Shown one piece after another: positions 8,331 through 21,596 of a stretch of 64,000 nucleotides of DNA. Every line of letters begins with the position of its first letter. Position 1 is the stretch's first letter. Location of the stretch: the NCBI GenBank assembly GCA_941918925.1, contig OW799235.1, forward strand, positions 109,867,076 to 109,931,075. The letters are read 5' to 3'. This DNA comes from Phyto melanocephala. Lineage: Eukaryota; Arthropoda; Insecta; Diptera; Rhinophoridae. Under the pieces are notes generated by a model, which worked only from the letters and a program-made list of their open reading frames with translations, was not told the DNA's origin and did no database searches. The position numbers were made by a program, and so were the translations under genes.

Positions 8331-10886
8331 TACTGAAACTAAATAGTATACAACACTAAATCTGAAGTCTAGGCTACACTACGATGTGGTTGTTATATAT
8401 ATGTACATGATGGTGAAGGATATTTTCGGATTCGGCATGACCTCTTGCTTTTTTATTATTGCAGTTTTTTTTGACAAAATCTGCTTTAGCCTCTTAAAGT
8501 TCCTGATATTTGATTTGTGCACCTTATTTACTAAGGTCGTGTAACATTCGTAGGTGGAAGTTAGTAACTTGTACCAACAAGAGTAAAAATGAAATTTATC
8601 AACACACACAATGTTTTTATGTTTGCTAAGATCTTTTATATTATTACATTAACTAGTATTTTCTTGTTCTACCCACCAGTTTCATAATCTATGCTTTTAA
8701 GCAATTTTTCTTATTGGTTGACTATTATTCAATAAAACGTTAGTTGACAAAAATTAATTATAAATAAAAAAAAATAAATTTTTAATATCATACATTAATA
8801 CAAAGATCAAGAAATTTAGACGACATATTCTTAATATCATTTTAAAGGAATCATTAGATGTCCTTTGAATTTTAAAGACGAGGGTAGAAATAATATCAGT
8901 CAAATGGACACCAAGGCTACGCTTTAAGGAGCTTGTTTTTCATGATATTTCTATCACCAACTTCTATGTTTTCTAGTTTAATTAACCATATTCTTTTTAG
9001 CGGCACCAATATCGCTGACCATTTTGAGACAACATCACTTTAATACAACATCAATTCTAATTTGGTATTCCCTGTTTTAAGACGACATTGACTGTTAATC
9101 GATTGGTAATTTAAATTTAAAAATTTGTTTTAATATTTTCTATTCTACTTCTTTCCTTTAAATTTTTGTTTAAACAACGCAAAAAAAAAAACAAGAACAA
9201 AATTTAACTCAATTAAATGCAACATCAACGTCACATTTCCTTACAAAATACTAAACATATTGAAATGGGGACTACAAAATTACAACAACTGATAAAAAAC
9301 GATTAGGGGTGAATATGTCTAATTTTCAATATCGAAAATTTATGAAGTTTAGAATTTTATTCTCCTCGGTTCTTCTATTTGAGATTCTTGTATTCAAATG
9401 GCAAGATTAACGATTATAAAAGGACTGAAAAAATAAAAACTTTACCTTTTTTAAAACAAATATATATACTTATTTTTGGATGTTTTTTAAATGGAAAATG
9501 AAAACTAACATGACACCAATAAGTTTTTAGTGGAAGAGTATACTAAAAGGGATAAGGGATGATCATATTACATGCATATAAGCGTACATAAAACAAATCA
9601 TTGAAGGAACTATAACACAAATTAGTTTGTTAAGTTGAAAGAAAAATTGATGGACTTCTTGATATGATTTTGATTGATATGAAACGCATTCTTATCTTAT
9701 AGAAATTTAATCACAGTAACAATTGTACAGCGAATAAATTCGCCACTAAGTAAGCGACATATTAATAAAACTTTAATTGTTCAATTTCCATTAGTATTGA
9801 GTTTCATATCTTTTTTATATCTAAATATTAGCAAAGTACACCGGGGTTTTCCTTTTAATAAATTTCTTTTTTTAAACATTTACGTACATATGATGATTGT
9901 TATAACAGAAAATCACTTAAAATTTTACAATAGATATTTATAAAGTGAATTTCTTGAATATTTATTTCATTTTGTATTTTACATCTTACTAAATATGACT
10001 GTAAGCAAACGTTGACTGACTTGTCTTGCCTTTGTAAGAATTAAAATTGTTTAATTCTTAAAATACATAATTTGATTAAAAACATTTTATCTTCTTTATT
10101 TTATCATTTGAAATATTTAGAAATAGTAAATTTCTATTTATATCCTTTAACGATAAAGTATTTTTGTGTTGACTTCGAGAACACAACAATACAATAGAAG
10201 TGAGTTTGCTGCTAGTGCAGCAAATACATAGAAATTTCAATAATTTAAATTAAAATTTCTGCTAGAATAGAAGAGTAAAGAATGTTTGTGTATTGTTATA
10301 TCAAATTTTATTCCAAATACCATTCTACGAATTTTAAAAGCAAATAAGAAGAATTTATATATTCGAAAGTAAAAAACATAATTTTTATGTGTGTTTGGGA
10401 AAACATTTAAAAAGTTTAAGGTTATTTTAGAAACAGCTATTTGAAAAATTTACCTAAAACTAGTGGATCCCGGTCCGCAATGCTGGCCTAAATTATATTT
10501 GTGTATTATGTTTATTCTATTTTATTCTTGTAAGTGTAATTTCTTTTATATTCCAGTTTATTATCGTATTCGTAGATATATAAATTTATTGTTAATTTTT
10601 TTTGTTGTTGATATTTTTACATTTTCTGTTAGATATGAGATACTACTGCTCGATAAAAAGTACGCTACAATTAGAAAATTATGACACTGACTATGGTTCA
10701 AAAAGTATTCTTTTAAGTTAGTTCCAATAGGAAGCAAAATATACTTCTATATTCATCACCTGTTGTGAAACAGATATTTATAGGTTTGTCATTATATTTT
10801 TAATTTCTATAATATTTATTATCCGACCGCATAAAATAAATATTTTCTAAAAAACTTGCATTGTCCATCTGTCTTTCTATGCGTTG
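8331..10886. other. AT-rich intergenic, no feature recognised
   Basis: Only short chance reading frames and homopolymer runs are seen. I recognise no gene, terminal repeat or RNA. Confidence 0.5.
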
Positions 10887-11618
10887 CACATAGGTCTGGC
10901 GAGCCACATTTTTTGGCCAAAACTAAAATAATCAGTTCTATATATGAATTCAAATAAAAAACACATATAGCAACACAAAAACATAAATTTTTTTAAGTTT
11001 TTATTAATTCGGTTTTTTCTTGTTTTTTATTTCCCCTTGCCAAACTCTGAGTAAATCTCAATTTTTCAAGCAAAAGTTTCCTAAAACAAAAATTGATTTC
11101 CTTAAAATATGCAACAACTAGCAGAAAATGATTGACGATTCGTAAGCACCAAATATCACTGTAATTTTGTGTGTTTTTGGTTCGTTGAAATCGCTTGAAA
11201 TTTTTAAGTTATATACTATAAGTATATTTTTCATTAAAAAGTTAAAATCACTGATTTTAAGGTTATGAAAAATTTTGACGTAATTTCTTATTACCATAAT
11301 TTTTATTAAAAATTTTACTATTACAAATTGAAATACCTACCATCGTCATTAATATTCATAGCTAATAGATTTAAATAGCTATCTTATTTCCGTGTAACCT
11401 GTGACTCAAATTAAACAAAAAACTACACCACGTGTTTCAGTTAACCACTGCAATTAAAGTATTGAACTTTCTCACTTCATAGAGTAACAGTTAAATCAAA
11501 TTTTCAAAAACAAATTAATTTTTTTATTTATCTGAAGTGTTGGCTATAATACTCCAACAACAAATATAGGAAAAAAGTTTGAGTTTTGCCAAAAAATGTG
11601 GCTCGCCAGACCTATGTG
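10887..11618. mobile_element. Non-autonomous DNA transposon with 31-bp perfect terminal inverted repeats
   Basis: 10887-10917 and 11588-11618 are perfect 31-bp inverted repeats starting CACATAGGTCTGGCGAGCCA. The interior (about 670 bp) is AT-rich and noncoding. Both flanks carry GCGTTG next to the repeat (10881-10886 on the left, overlapping the repeat end on the right), which is consistent with a target-site duplication of 5-8 bp, although the exact boundary is ambiguous. A hAT- or P-type origin would fit that size; the superfamily is not settled. Confidence 0.82.
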
Positions 11619-12099
11619 CGTTGGTTGAACTCAAATTTTAGAGGACCACAAATGTTGCTCATATGTATCCGTAAGTAGCACCAATATTTTCAAAATATTC
11701 GCGAATAAATTGCTATTGAATATATATTGAAACGACTGCCCCGGTTTTATCTATACATTTACCATAAAAATCAATATTTCGAGGGTAATTTATAAACCAT
11801 TTTGGACAAATCGGTTACTAATCGACGAAATTTTATGCAAAAATAACATGGAAAAATTATAATTTTTTTAATAAATCAAGTTACCAAAGGTCCTAACTAT
11901 AATTTTTAGACAAAAACTATTGCTGATAAAAACTGAATTATCTGTTTAAGTCTAAGTTAGATATGAGCACAAAAATACATATATTTGTGTATTTCGTAAG
12001 ATTTACAAACGAAAAAAATTTTTATCAGCTTTTGATTATTTCTAGAAAAGCGTATAGCTATCGCGTCATAAATAAAATGATAGATAGATGGGTCAAAAA
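11619..12099. other. AT-rich intergenic, no feature recognised
   Basis: Between the 31-bp-TIR element and the next repeat copy I see only AT-rich sequence without coding or repeat signals. Confidence 0.45.
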
Positions 12100-12330
12100 T
12101 AGTAATTATGGATTTTTTCCCTTTAAACCCCATAATATTGCAATCATATGAAGTGGCTTGTCCAGCAGAATATAGTAAATTGTGAAAAACGTAAAATCCA
12201 ACATGTTGGCCTAATCAAAATGGCGAACAATTTTTTCTCAACCCCCCATAAATATGCGTATCAAATGAAAGTATTTGATAGCAAAATACAATTAACTATG
12301 TAAAAATTCAAAATCAAAGATATATTTATT
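12100..12330. repeat. Second, diverged copy of the 7935-8330 repeat
   Basis: It shares GGCTTGTCCAGCAGAATATA, GCGTATCAAATGAAAG and AACTATGTAAAAATTCAAAA words with the first locus in the same order. It directly precedes the LINE fragment at 12378, so it may have been captured by, or inserted near, that relic. Confidence 0.45.
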
Positions 12331-12377
12331 TAATTTATTTTTTTCATCATTATAATATTTACAGTCCAGCCTTGAAG

Positions 12378-12790
12378 CTATGTAGAATCAATTTTACTTT
12401 GAATTATATTCAGGACAAATGCAATATTTGAAACAACTCTTCGGCTTTGTAACGTTGGTAGCTCAATGAATAATAAACGACTTTGATAAGATGGTAAGTT
12501 TTTATTAGGATTCCAACGTAAGTTACGAAGGCAGAACAGTAAAAATTGTTTTTGAATTGATTCAAGTATATGAATATACACATCATATTGGGGATTCCAC
12601 AATACTGATCCATATTCCAGTAAAAGTCTTACCAATGAAGTGAATACATTTTTTGTCACATAAAAATCATTAAATTAATACCCCATGCTCTATTTAATGT
12701 CATTATTACATGTGAGTTGAAAGTATTTCTTACATCAAAAGGAATTCCAAGATCCAAAAACGAGTCAACAACATTTTATTTAGAGCCATT
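12378..12790 (-). pseudogene. Non-LTR retrotransposon reverse transcriptase fragment (C-terminal part)
   Basis: On the minus strand 12378-12659 encodes a stretch with LVRLLLEYGSVLWNP, IHILESIQKQFLLFCLRNL and PSYQSRLLFIELPTLQSRR. This is the pattern typical of the thumb/C-terminal end of reverse transcriptase in jockey/I-like LINEs. Further upstream on the same strand, in another frame, lies VVDSFLDLGIPFDVRNTFNSH, the preceding conserved block. The two blocks are separated by a frameshift, and there is no RT active site, so this is a dead 5'- and 3'-truncated copy. Confidence 0.8.
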
Positions 12791-12799
12791 TAGAGAGGA

Positions 12800-15700
12800 A
12801 ACATTTAAAATCGGTGATTATCTGCAGAAAGTCATAGATGGAGTCGGAAATATTATAGCACATAATTTTTAAATCTAGCCTAAACAACGAAGTGATCACT
12901 ATACCTATGTACGTATACGAATGTAATATATGGACTTGTTTTAATGTTTCGGAGAGCTGTTAAAAAAATAACTCACTTAAATACTGATTTTCAGTAGTTA
13001 AAATTTTTAGTAAGTTTCAGTTGAAAGTCAGCAAAATCTTCCTCCACAAGTTTTTGAGCCAATTGAGTTCAGAAAGGTTGACAGAAAGACAGACGGACAA
13101 ATAGATTCTAAGCCCTTTACTGTATATAGTGCAGTTACAACTTTCAAATAATATTTCATGTACATATACAGTTTTTTTAAATGTTATTATTAGTATGGAT
13201 ACACACATTTTGGCGATTCTAACTAAAAGTTTTCCTTGCCATTCTGTATAATTTCCCCTTATATATCAGGGAATGACAACGATTACAACTTCGGATATAC
13301 ATTGAGTATTATTAGCAAAACAGGTATAAGTGCGTACGGTTACAGCTAAAAAAATTACTCTATCCGTACATACTCGTTTGATGTTCGGCATAAGTATATA
13401 CAAGTAACCAAAATCTAAGTATTTTTCGCATAAATACTCTATATTGTACACAGTACAACAAATTGGACTTAAGTACTTAAGTGTTATCGATTATCCGTAA
13501 AAAAAAGCGAGTAAAATGAGTAACCGTTTTTACAATTCAAGCGAGAGCATCAACTAGAAATTTTGCATGCGTTTTGATTTAGTAAAAATGCACTTGCTTG
13601 GGTTATGAAAACAGCACAACCATTATGGTACAAACGCACACATACATAAACATTATTGTTATACATTTATTTGTTGTTTTTTATGATCGTTTGTGTGTAT
13701 ACGGCTTAGCAGCCGTAGTTGCTAGCAGGGATGCCACAAAAAATATTATTCCTAACAAATTTGTCAAAAAATGCACTAAAATCTACCAAAAACTTCAATT
13801 TTTGCACATAATTTTTCTAAATACTAACATTAATATTTAAAAAATAAAAACAATCATCAAATGGTAGTAAATGAATATAATTTACCAATTAATATATTAA
13901 TAATTTATATATATTATTTAATTAGTATTTGAAAATATCCAAAATACAGTTTTGTTTACATCAATATTTAAAGAAAAGTGTTACTAAGCAAAAGTATATG
14001 CCACTACTTTGGTAATTTATTCGAATCATAATTAATTTCCTATATAAGTATTGATATAATTGGAATATATGTCCTGACTTAACTTTTATTTAGAATATAT
14101 GGCTTAAGATATCAAAATGGAAGGCATTTCTACATATTTCCTTACAGCGTTTGTTTTCTTTATTTTGTAAAATATTTTCATTGACATTAAAAGTTATCTA
14201 CTATAAATTCATGTTTCAAGTTTATATGATAAACTATTTTACATGTAACTTTTATAAAAAAATAAGACGCTTAAATGGAAATATGATTTTTAATTAAAAT
14301 GTTTATTGGCGAATTATATGAACTTTGTGTTTTACCACTAAAAATATTGTTCTACAAAAACTTAAACATAACAAAGCAAACAAATTCACAAAATTAAAAA
14401 AATTTATACCATAAAAATATCCAGTTTAATTAAACTGGCATCCCTGGTTGCTATTTGAATTATGGACAGAGACATTTTTTTATGATTTTTAATTTAGGGG
14501 TTGATGAAACAACGACATGCCTTATTTTTTTAGCAATGCCCAGCGAGCATGTGGGATTTATTTTAAATTTATAAAAAAGAAAAAAATCTTATATTAAGAT
14601 ATATTTATTAGTTTTAACAGATATATTTGTTGTTTATTGTTTTTCTTATTAACTTTTTTTAGATATTTTAAGTCCGTCGAGAAAAAATTATATGGTTTTT
14701 GTTTGTTTTTCTTTATTAATATTCCAAAAAACAAAAACAGAATATCGTTTTTTTCTGCGGGAAAATAATAATCAGATAATAGCATTATGTTTATTTACTT
14801 ATAAATAACTATTTAGTGGTTGATTAAAACCTTTTAAAATTGATTTGTCTCGTTATACAGCTTAAAATATTAGCTTAGAATGTATAACACGGCATAATAC
14901 TTTAATATTTGTGTTCTTGTTTGCTGGGTATCAGGTATTTTACAGAAATAATTACACTCTCTCTGTTGTGTTCCTATCCAGCGTTGTCAACTTTGGCTTT
15001 ATGCAATATTATTTGTGCTTTTTAAAATTTTTGTCGCGCAAAAAATTTGAGTCAGTGCTCGATGTGATTTCTCAAATTCTTTAGTGCAATCTTTTTCTTA
15101 TCGAAGTAAAAATACTAAATTCAAATAAAGAACAATTCTTGCAAGGTAAATTTCTTACGAAACAACGCAACAAAAATGATAAGAATTAATAATAGACAAT
15201 GCTTTTGTTATAAAGATCCTTAGCTTACATTTAAAAAACTGTATAAATAGATTATATATTTTTTATTATTATTAGTTATAATTTAAATATATATGTTTCT
15301 GATATCTTCTATGGTTTAACAAACATAACTTTTTATAAAAGTAAAGAAAAGAATAATGATATGCATAAAACCAAAAGCTGTAATTATTTTTAAAGTAGCG
15401 ATTATATGACCAACTGTGAAGTTAAAGTTACAACTTTAACTTAAAATTTATTATTATTATTAATGATATTATATGGAAACTTATTTTAGGCCTAAAGGTT
15501 CTAATAACGAAATTTATAATTTTATAAAATAAATAAAATCGAAAATTCAAAATTTTAAACTTTACGCATATTCTTAAAAATCAAACGTTTTTTCCTGTTT
15601 TGATGTTTTTTGAATCTTAAAGTTGACAACACTTGTGATGTAATAGAACCTCTCACTTCACGATGAGAAGTAGATTTTTATACATAAAAAGCAGGGATGG

Positions 15701-16050
15701 AAAGGTTAATATCTGACTTTGAATACAATTTATGGTAATAATTATTCATACTCTCAAATCTCACTGTGTGAACACAAAATCGATTTCAAAATAAAGTTTT
15801 AAAAATGTTTCAATGAATGTTCCATTATGTGGTCCAGAACATAAAAACATTTACAGGTTTTTTCTGGCATTAATTTATTTGGGTCAGATAGGCTGTCATC
15901 ACTACCTGTATAAGAGCACCCTTCTTAATGATAGATTTTCCTTGGAAATTTGTGTTTTTTTTCAATAATTAAGGTCAAAATTCTTACAGATTTTTTCCTA
16001 ACAAAAAGCAATGTAAATACATACGTAATTATATAAATAGTAAATCAAAA
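12800..16050. other. AT-rich intergenic; no gene seen
   Basis: A short GTCY-like run (GACAGAAAGACAGACGGACA) at 13080-13099 may be a remnant of the repeat described at 16052. A lone TTTGCTGGGTA at about 14930 matches the terminus of the MITE at 30564, but no partner end was found. Everything else is short chance frames. Confidence 0.4.
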
Positions 16051-16051
16051 T

Positions 16052-16876
16052 AAGCAAGTACCAGTGCTATATTCTATATTCGGCCGAGCCGAATCTTATA
16101 TACCCTTCACAACGTGTAGTCATGCAATATTAATTGTTTGTATAACCATTCATCTCATATGAAATACCTAAAAACAATAAAAACAAGTAACAGTGCTATA
16201 TTCGGCAGTGCCGAATCTTATATACCCTTCACAACGTGTAGTCATGCAATAACAATTGTTTGTATCACCATTCATCCCATATAAAATACGTGCATACGTA
16301 CACGTTAGAATAAATGTGGCATCGAATCCCAGCTGAGCCAAAAAAATTTTATTTTATTTTATTTAATATATTATTTATATTTTATTATTTTTTTTTTTTA
16401 TATTTTTTAAATTTTTTTTTAATTTTTTTTTGTAGTTTTTTTTATTATTTTTTTCTTATTTTTAATATTTTTTTTTTTTGTAATTTTTTTTTGTTTGGTA
16501 TGTTTTTCACATGTATTTATGTATGTATGTTGTTGTTGTAATTGTGAAAAAAACGAGGTGGTCGTGGTTTTTTGCTCATATCTCAGAAAGTTATGGGGCG
16601 ATTGTGCTGAATTTCAATAGCGATTCATTCCTGGATATTTCCAAGAGATTGATACCATATACAGATCTGAGGAACATGTAGTTGCTTCTAAAAGTTGATT
16701 TCAACCAACACACGGACAGACGGGCAGACGGACAGACGGACTGGGCTTAATCGACTCCTCTATTCATAAGCTTTCAGAAAATATATACTTTATGGGGTCG
16801 GAAATGAAAATTGTAGAAATTACAAACGGAATGACAAAGCTATATATACCCTTGTGCATCACAGGTGAAGGGTATA
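16052..16876. repeat. DINE-1/mini-me-like interspersed repeat (Helitron-related), with duplicated 5' part
   Basis: Two tandem copies of about 105 bp (about 16060-16168 and 16186-16290) share a CCGAATCTTATATACCCTTC core. A T-rich tract (16330-16500) follows, then a conserved block with a GACAGACGG-type GTCY run (about 16715-16740) and ATATACTTTATGGGGTCGGA, ending in GTGAAGGGTATAAA. The paired TA-rich and GTCY segments are the hallmark of mini-me/DINE-1 repeats of flies. Related pieces occur at 36.1, 40.3, 56.0 and 62.6 kb. The family name is by resemblance only. Confidence 0.6.
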
Positions 16877-17263
16877 AAAATACATTGTTAAATATGCCAG
16901 TATCAATTCAACTAAATTTTCACTTTTATTTTCTTTAATTTTTACTTATCTTTTTCTGCTTTTATATCAAAATAATTTTTTTTTAAGTTGATAAGCCATA
17001 CAAATTTCAGGTATAACAGTTGCGTTTCTTAATACTAAAAATAAATAATAAATATAAGTAGATTTATTTTTATTTAAAGAAAACATTTTATTGTTATGTG
17101 TTAGCTCGTTGCTTATTTAAATTAATAAGCAATATAAATTATGTTATATATATTTACTATACAATTAGTTCCAGCCCTGACCAATTTTCTTTTTGTTTGA
17201 TAAAAAATGAAAGAGCAGAATAAAGCACTTTTACTTGTTTTTTACTTGTTTTTTTGTTCAAAA

Positions 17264-17362
17264 GTACTTATAAGTATGTCGCAATACTTATAAGTATTTT
17301 GCCAATACTTATAAGTATTTTGCCAATACTTATAAGTATTTTGCCAATACTTATAAGTAATT
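17264..17362. repeat. Minisatellite, 21-bp period, five units, each a 16-bp palindrome
   Basis: Units start at 17264 (19 nt), 17283, 17304, 17325 and 17346. The core AATACTTATAAGTATT is its own reverse complement, and TTGCC spacers complete the 21-bp period. The array could fold into serial hairpins. It reads through as a spurious Tyr/Lys-rich frame on the minus strand. Confidence 0.9.
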
Positions 17363-19339
17363 TCTTTTCGCACATGTATATCCGAATAATACGTATGTAT
17401 AGAGAGTATTTTTGAAAATAAGTAATAAATATACTCGTAACCGTAGCAATTCATGCATGTACGAGTAGATATTTTCTGTGATAAATGCATGGTTATACTA
17501 ATAACCGAACAAGATAAGTAAATATTCGAGTTATTTTTTTTTCGGATAACCGAAGTCAGACTCTGTTATATATATTTTATATAAGGGAATTCCATTATGT
17601 CATCACTTTTATGTACAAATTAACAAGTTTTTTTTTGTTAAGCATTTTTCACTGAAATATGTCTACTGAGTTAGTAAGTATATGTTTGAAAATTATCGCA
17701 ATAAACAATTGAGAGAAACCTCATTTTTTGAAAACTTGTTAAACACAAAATTACGTTAATGGTAACATAGCCGCAAATATGCAAGAAGAAAATTTTGCAT
17801 AGAAAATCAATCCTTTAATATGTACTATGTACATACGTATATCGCACACAAGCTGACATTCAAATTATCTGGATTTTCGGAAATTTTATTTTTAGTAAAA
17901 TACAAACCACTTATTTATTTCAATACTTTATTGCATTGTTTATTCCGTCTGGCTCGCTAGTACTGTTTCTTGCATCCACTTGTACTTTAAGCCTTCTTAA
18001 TAGTTTTATAATTTAAATGCATTATCTAATCAACTAAAGCGCGTACTTATATACTCTGCCTAACTGGCTGTTGTAACGGTTTTATAATTACTCTTCTGCA
18101 AATATTTGTATCATCTGAAAAAACAAGAAATTAGCCTAAAGGGTGCTAAATAATCCTTGTACATACATACGTGTTCCGTTATCTTTATGCCTGTTTGAAT
18201 GTGTGCGTGTAGGACACACAACAATTTTGAGTCTTTGAAATTTAAATAAATAAAAGAAATGTTCAGTGTGTAGAAAATTTCGTATGCAAAGTACCCTACA
18301 GAAAGTAAACTTTTAAGAAGAATAACCTGCTCACCAACATATTTTCCGAATTTTATAAGCCGTGCAGACTTTGTTCACTTACCGTATTGTATCCATAGAA
18401 CTGATTAAAATGTTTGCATATGAAAGCACAAGTATGTAAGTCGTTTGTACCCCTTATTTTTTTAGCAGTTGAAAAATTTTGATTAATTGTGTTTAAAAGG
18501 GTTTTTTTATATTCCCCTCTCACTTGCTACTACCCTTTTAAACAGTTCATAAGTGGAAGTCATGATTAAGCTGTTCTTGGTAGGGATGAAATAGGCGCTT
18601 ACTAACTGCTAAAAAGACACCTACGAAACATCAAATGTAAAAATCATGCCTTCTATAAGCGCTACTGCAAGCAGGTGAGTGCTAAGTAAACGATTCAAAA
18701 TTTACGTTCTAGTAATGAAGTTTTTTGGTAGGTTGTTATGCTTTAACTTAAATCTCTATCTCTTTCAAAATAACTTCGTGTCGTTGACTTTTCAATTCGT
18801 TTAAGCATGAAAAATTTTTATTCCATTACCCAAAAATGGTTACGTGGTACACTTTTCATCATTTTTACATAACTTTTAACAAAAAAAAACTGTTGTTTGT
18901 AAAGTAGATTTATATTTATACATAAAATTTAATTTCCATTAAATCTTTTTTATGGACACAAAAAATCTTAATTTTAAAGTATGCGTCCGTTTAGAAACAG
19001 TATTATATCATTTAAAATTTTTAATTCTCGGAAATTTCTCCATTGCTCGGTTTTCAAAGTGCAAATTTAAAGTTTTATCAATATATAAGCTGTCTCAAAA
19101 TATGCGATAACTTTTAATTTTTCAGCGTTCGTGTACGCAATAAATGATCATCGTAAAACAATAGATGACAAAAAATGCAGCATAATACAAGACACCAATG
19201 CGTTTCGATTGCTGAATAATTTATTAAAAACTAGCCGAACATGGACTTATTTACAGTCCCTTATTAAAATTGCTGAATTGTATTTCTTATAACCTAAATT
19301 GAAATATTATCTGCCACCACATGTTAGGCATGCAATAGT
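17363..19339. other. AT-rich intergenic, no feature recognised
   Basis: No gene, terminal repeat or RNA was recognised. Complexity is a little higher around 17940-18240, but no frame or splice structure can be supported. Confidence 0.4.
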
Positions 19340-20110
19340 GATAAATAATGTTTCATTTGTATGGGGGTGTCACTCAACTGGTTCCAATTTGGAAATTGTC
19401 ATCGATTCTGCGCCCCAAAAATGTTAACTGATATCGTAGTCAATTACACAGAATTTAAGGCCTATAACAATTATAGTTCTGCATAGATTTCATTAAAGAT
19501 ATTTTCTTTGTATGAGAGGTACCCCGCTCTCTCATTTGAATGATAAATGAACTGTAAATTTTTTCTTAAATATCAAGTACCAGGACTAAACACTATAAAA
19601 TTTTTGTTCGTGAAATAAATCATATAATGAGTTCTCTGTTTTTGAAGATATCAACTCGCCTGCTACGATCGTATCAAGGTTTGGCTGAAAAAAGACAAAC
19701 GAGAGTGAAGGTGCAACGCCCTTTTGTTTTTTTTTCCAGCTCATTTTAAACTCAAATATACAAATTCCCCACACTAACTTCGAATAATATGATACTCTGG
19801 ATTTGGAGCAAAAACTCTAAATTTTTAATGGGAGGTTTGTTTTACACCTACTTCAAATTTTAAGAAAAATTTCTGTAAGCATTTTTGAGATTTAAAGATT
19901 ACTTTAAAGATATACACAAATTGGTCCAGCCGTTCTTCAATTCTATATATATTAATAAAGTGGGCGTTAAAGTGAGAATGGTTAAGATTTTCTTCCTTAA
20001 AATCCTTAGCTAAGTTATAATAAATATTTCAGAGAAAATTTAGTGAAATCGGTGCAACCATTCAGAATGATGTCAATACCAAGAGAGAGGTTCAATTGTC
20101 AGTAGAGATA
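19340..20110. repeat. Possible degraded interspersed repeat
   Basis: Phrases such as TTGGTCCAGCCGTTCTTCAA (about 19920) and GTGAAATCGGTGCAACCATT (about 20043) are of a kind that recurs in noncoding fly transposons, and they occur twice here in related form. I could not find termini. It lies next to the DD41D relic at 20222. Confidence 0.3.
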
Positions 20111-20221
20111 TAAAGCGTGATCTATTTTCAGGTTTCCTAATTTTTAAAAAAAAAAAAACACAGAAAATTCAAATTTAATTGGGAATGTTTATTATCATTT
20201 GAAAGAACGTCCTTTAGCATT

Positions 20222-20880
20222 TATTTTTTGAAGATTATGTCTATCAAATCTTGGCCGTTGCTACGTCACAGGTGGTCCATCCGTTGAGTCCAATTTTTGA
20301 TAACTTGTTCGAGCATTTCGACTGATAACTGGCCTGAATCGAAGCGGGTTTGTCCGCATAAACATATCCTCATAGGAAAAAGTCTAATGGTGTAATATTA
20401 CATGATCTTGGTGGCCAATCGACCTGCCTAAAACGTGAAATTATGCGCTCACCGAAGTGTTCTCTCAATAAATCCATTGATTGATGCGATGTGCGGGAAG
20501 TAGAGCCGTCTTGCTGAAACCAACTGTCGCCGAGATCATGAGCTTCAATTTTAGGCATCAAATAGTCGGTTATCATGGCATGATAACGGTCGCTATTGAC
20601 GGTTACGTTCGAACCGGCATCAATTTTAAAGAAATATGGACCGATGATTCCACCGGCCCCAGCGTCCTGGACATGGTCTATTCGGTCGAATATTATCCGA
20701 TAATGAATGCTGGGTCTCAAAATGGGTGATAATGTTGCGAAGTTGAACGATTTGTAAACGTTGTTCAGGCGTAAGTCTTTACAATATGAAATGCCAAACA
20801 ATATTAAATAAAAATTACGACTCACACGTGAACTGTCAAAAAAAGGCTATTGAAAAAAGTATCTCCACTTGAATCACCCA
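20222..20880 (-). pseudogene. Tc1/mariner DD41D-type transposase relic, internally deleted
   Basis: On the minus strand an N-terminal stretch (LTPEQRLQIVQLRNIITHFE in one frame) of the DNA-binding region passes directly into the catalytic core GGIIGPYFFKIDAG, SWFQQDGSTSRTS and DWPPRSCNITPLDFF, skipping the segment with the first catalytic Asp. The spacing between the second Asp (FQQDG) and third (TPLDF) is 41 residues, as in the DD41D rosa-type group. The tail RMDHL carries a stop codon. A candidate terminal repeat GGGTGATTCAAGTGGAGATA lies at about 20862-20882. The copy is dead by deletion, frameshift and stop. Confidence 0.85.
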
Positions 20881-21539
20881 TTAGTATTTAAAAGTGTTGG
20901 TTCATACACAGCAACATTAACACAGCATCGTGGACAACGATTGTCAATTTCAAGATGTCAAGAAAAATATTAATAAATTATCCTTTTGTTACGGATTTTG
21001 GACTTAGGCATCATTAAAACAATTTTTATCGAAAAATAAAATGTTTTAAGGTTTTTGAACTGTTAATAGCATGAGAAGACCCTAGATTAATATCGCAATC
21101 AGATTGACGTGGATGAGATTTCATGATTGTGGACTCTTGCTTCGATAAGCAGTATTTGTCCTAAGGAGAAAGTGTATATTGAACTGGTAATCATGGAATT
21201 ATTTTCGGTCAAAGTCGACAAGCCTAGGACCACATTTGCTTTAAAAAAAGACGTTACTAGCTGTATCAACAAAACTCAGCAAATTTTACATTTTGGATTA
21301 AATATTTTCGATCCACTTAGCGGATACACAACCATAAGTTTATCATTGCTTAGACAAAACTGGGCCAAAAATTGAAAAAAAAACAACTTGAAAGACAAAA
21401 CAAAATCATGGTATAGAAGTAATTATAAACAATTCTTAGCATTTTATTCATAATTTTTATTTTAAATTAAATTAAATTAATTAAATCTTAAATTTCATCA
21501 AGATAACAAATTAATTCTATAGAAAATTATTATACCTGG

Positions 21540-21596
21540 ACTACCCGAGTGGAATGTATTTTCAAAACCAGCTACCGTTTTATTATCAGAACTCTT
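21540..21596 (-). repeat. Fragment of a dispersed repeat with residual coding sense (copy 1)
   Basis: Read on the minus strand this encodes DNKTVAGFENTFHSG. Two other copies, at 59158 (DDDETIAGF*NAFNSA) and 61196 (DDKTVADFENAFDSA), keep the same residues despite DNA changes. The parent element was not recognised. Confidence 0.45.

Noticed and set aside
10461..10474. ACTAGTGGATCCC resembles a cloning-vector polylinker (SpeI-BamHI)
   Set aside because: Only 13 bases match and the flanks are ordinary AT-rich sequence with no further vector sites, so chance is more likely than contamination.
16314..16541. 75-codon Phe/Leu-rich frame
   Set aside because: It is a translation of a poly-T tract inside a repeat, giving a spurious membrane-like peptide.
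17264..17362. CRISPR-like array
   Set aside because: The spacers are short and identical and the context is eukaryotic, so it is a minisatellite.
17242..17490. Repeat-containing minus-strand frame with NTYKYWQ units
   Set aside because: The peptide repeat is the 21-bp minisatellite read in frame; 21 is divisible by 3, so it stays open by arithmetic.
20481..20729. 82-codon + strand frame
   Set aside because: It is the antisense of the DD41D transposase relic, whose minus strand carries the recognisable motifs.
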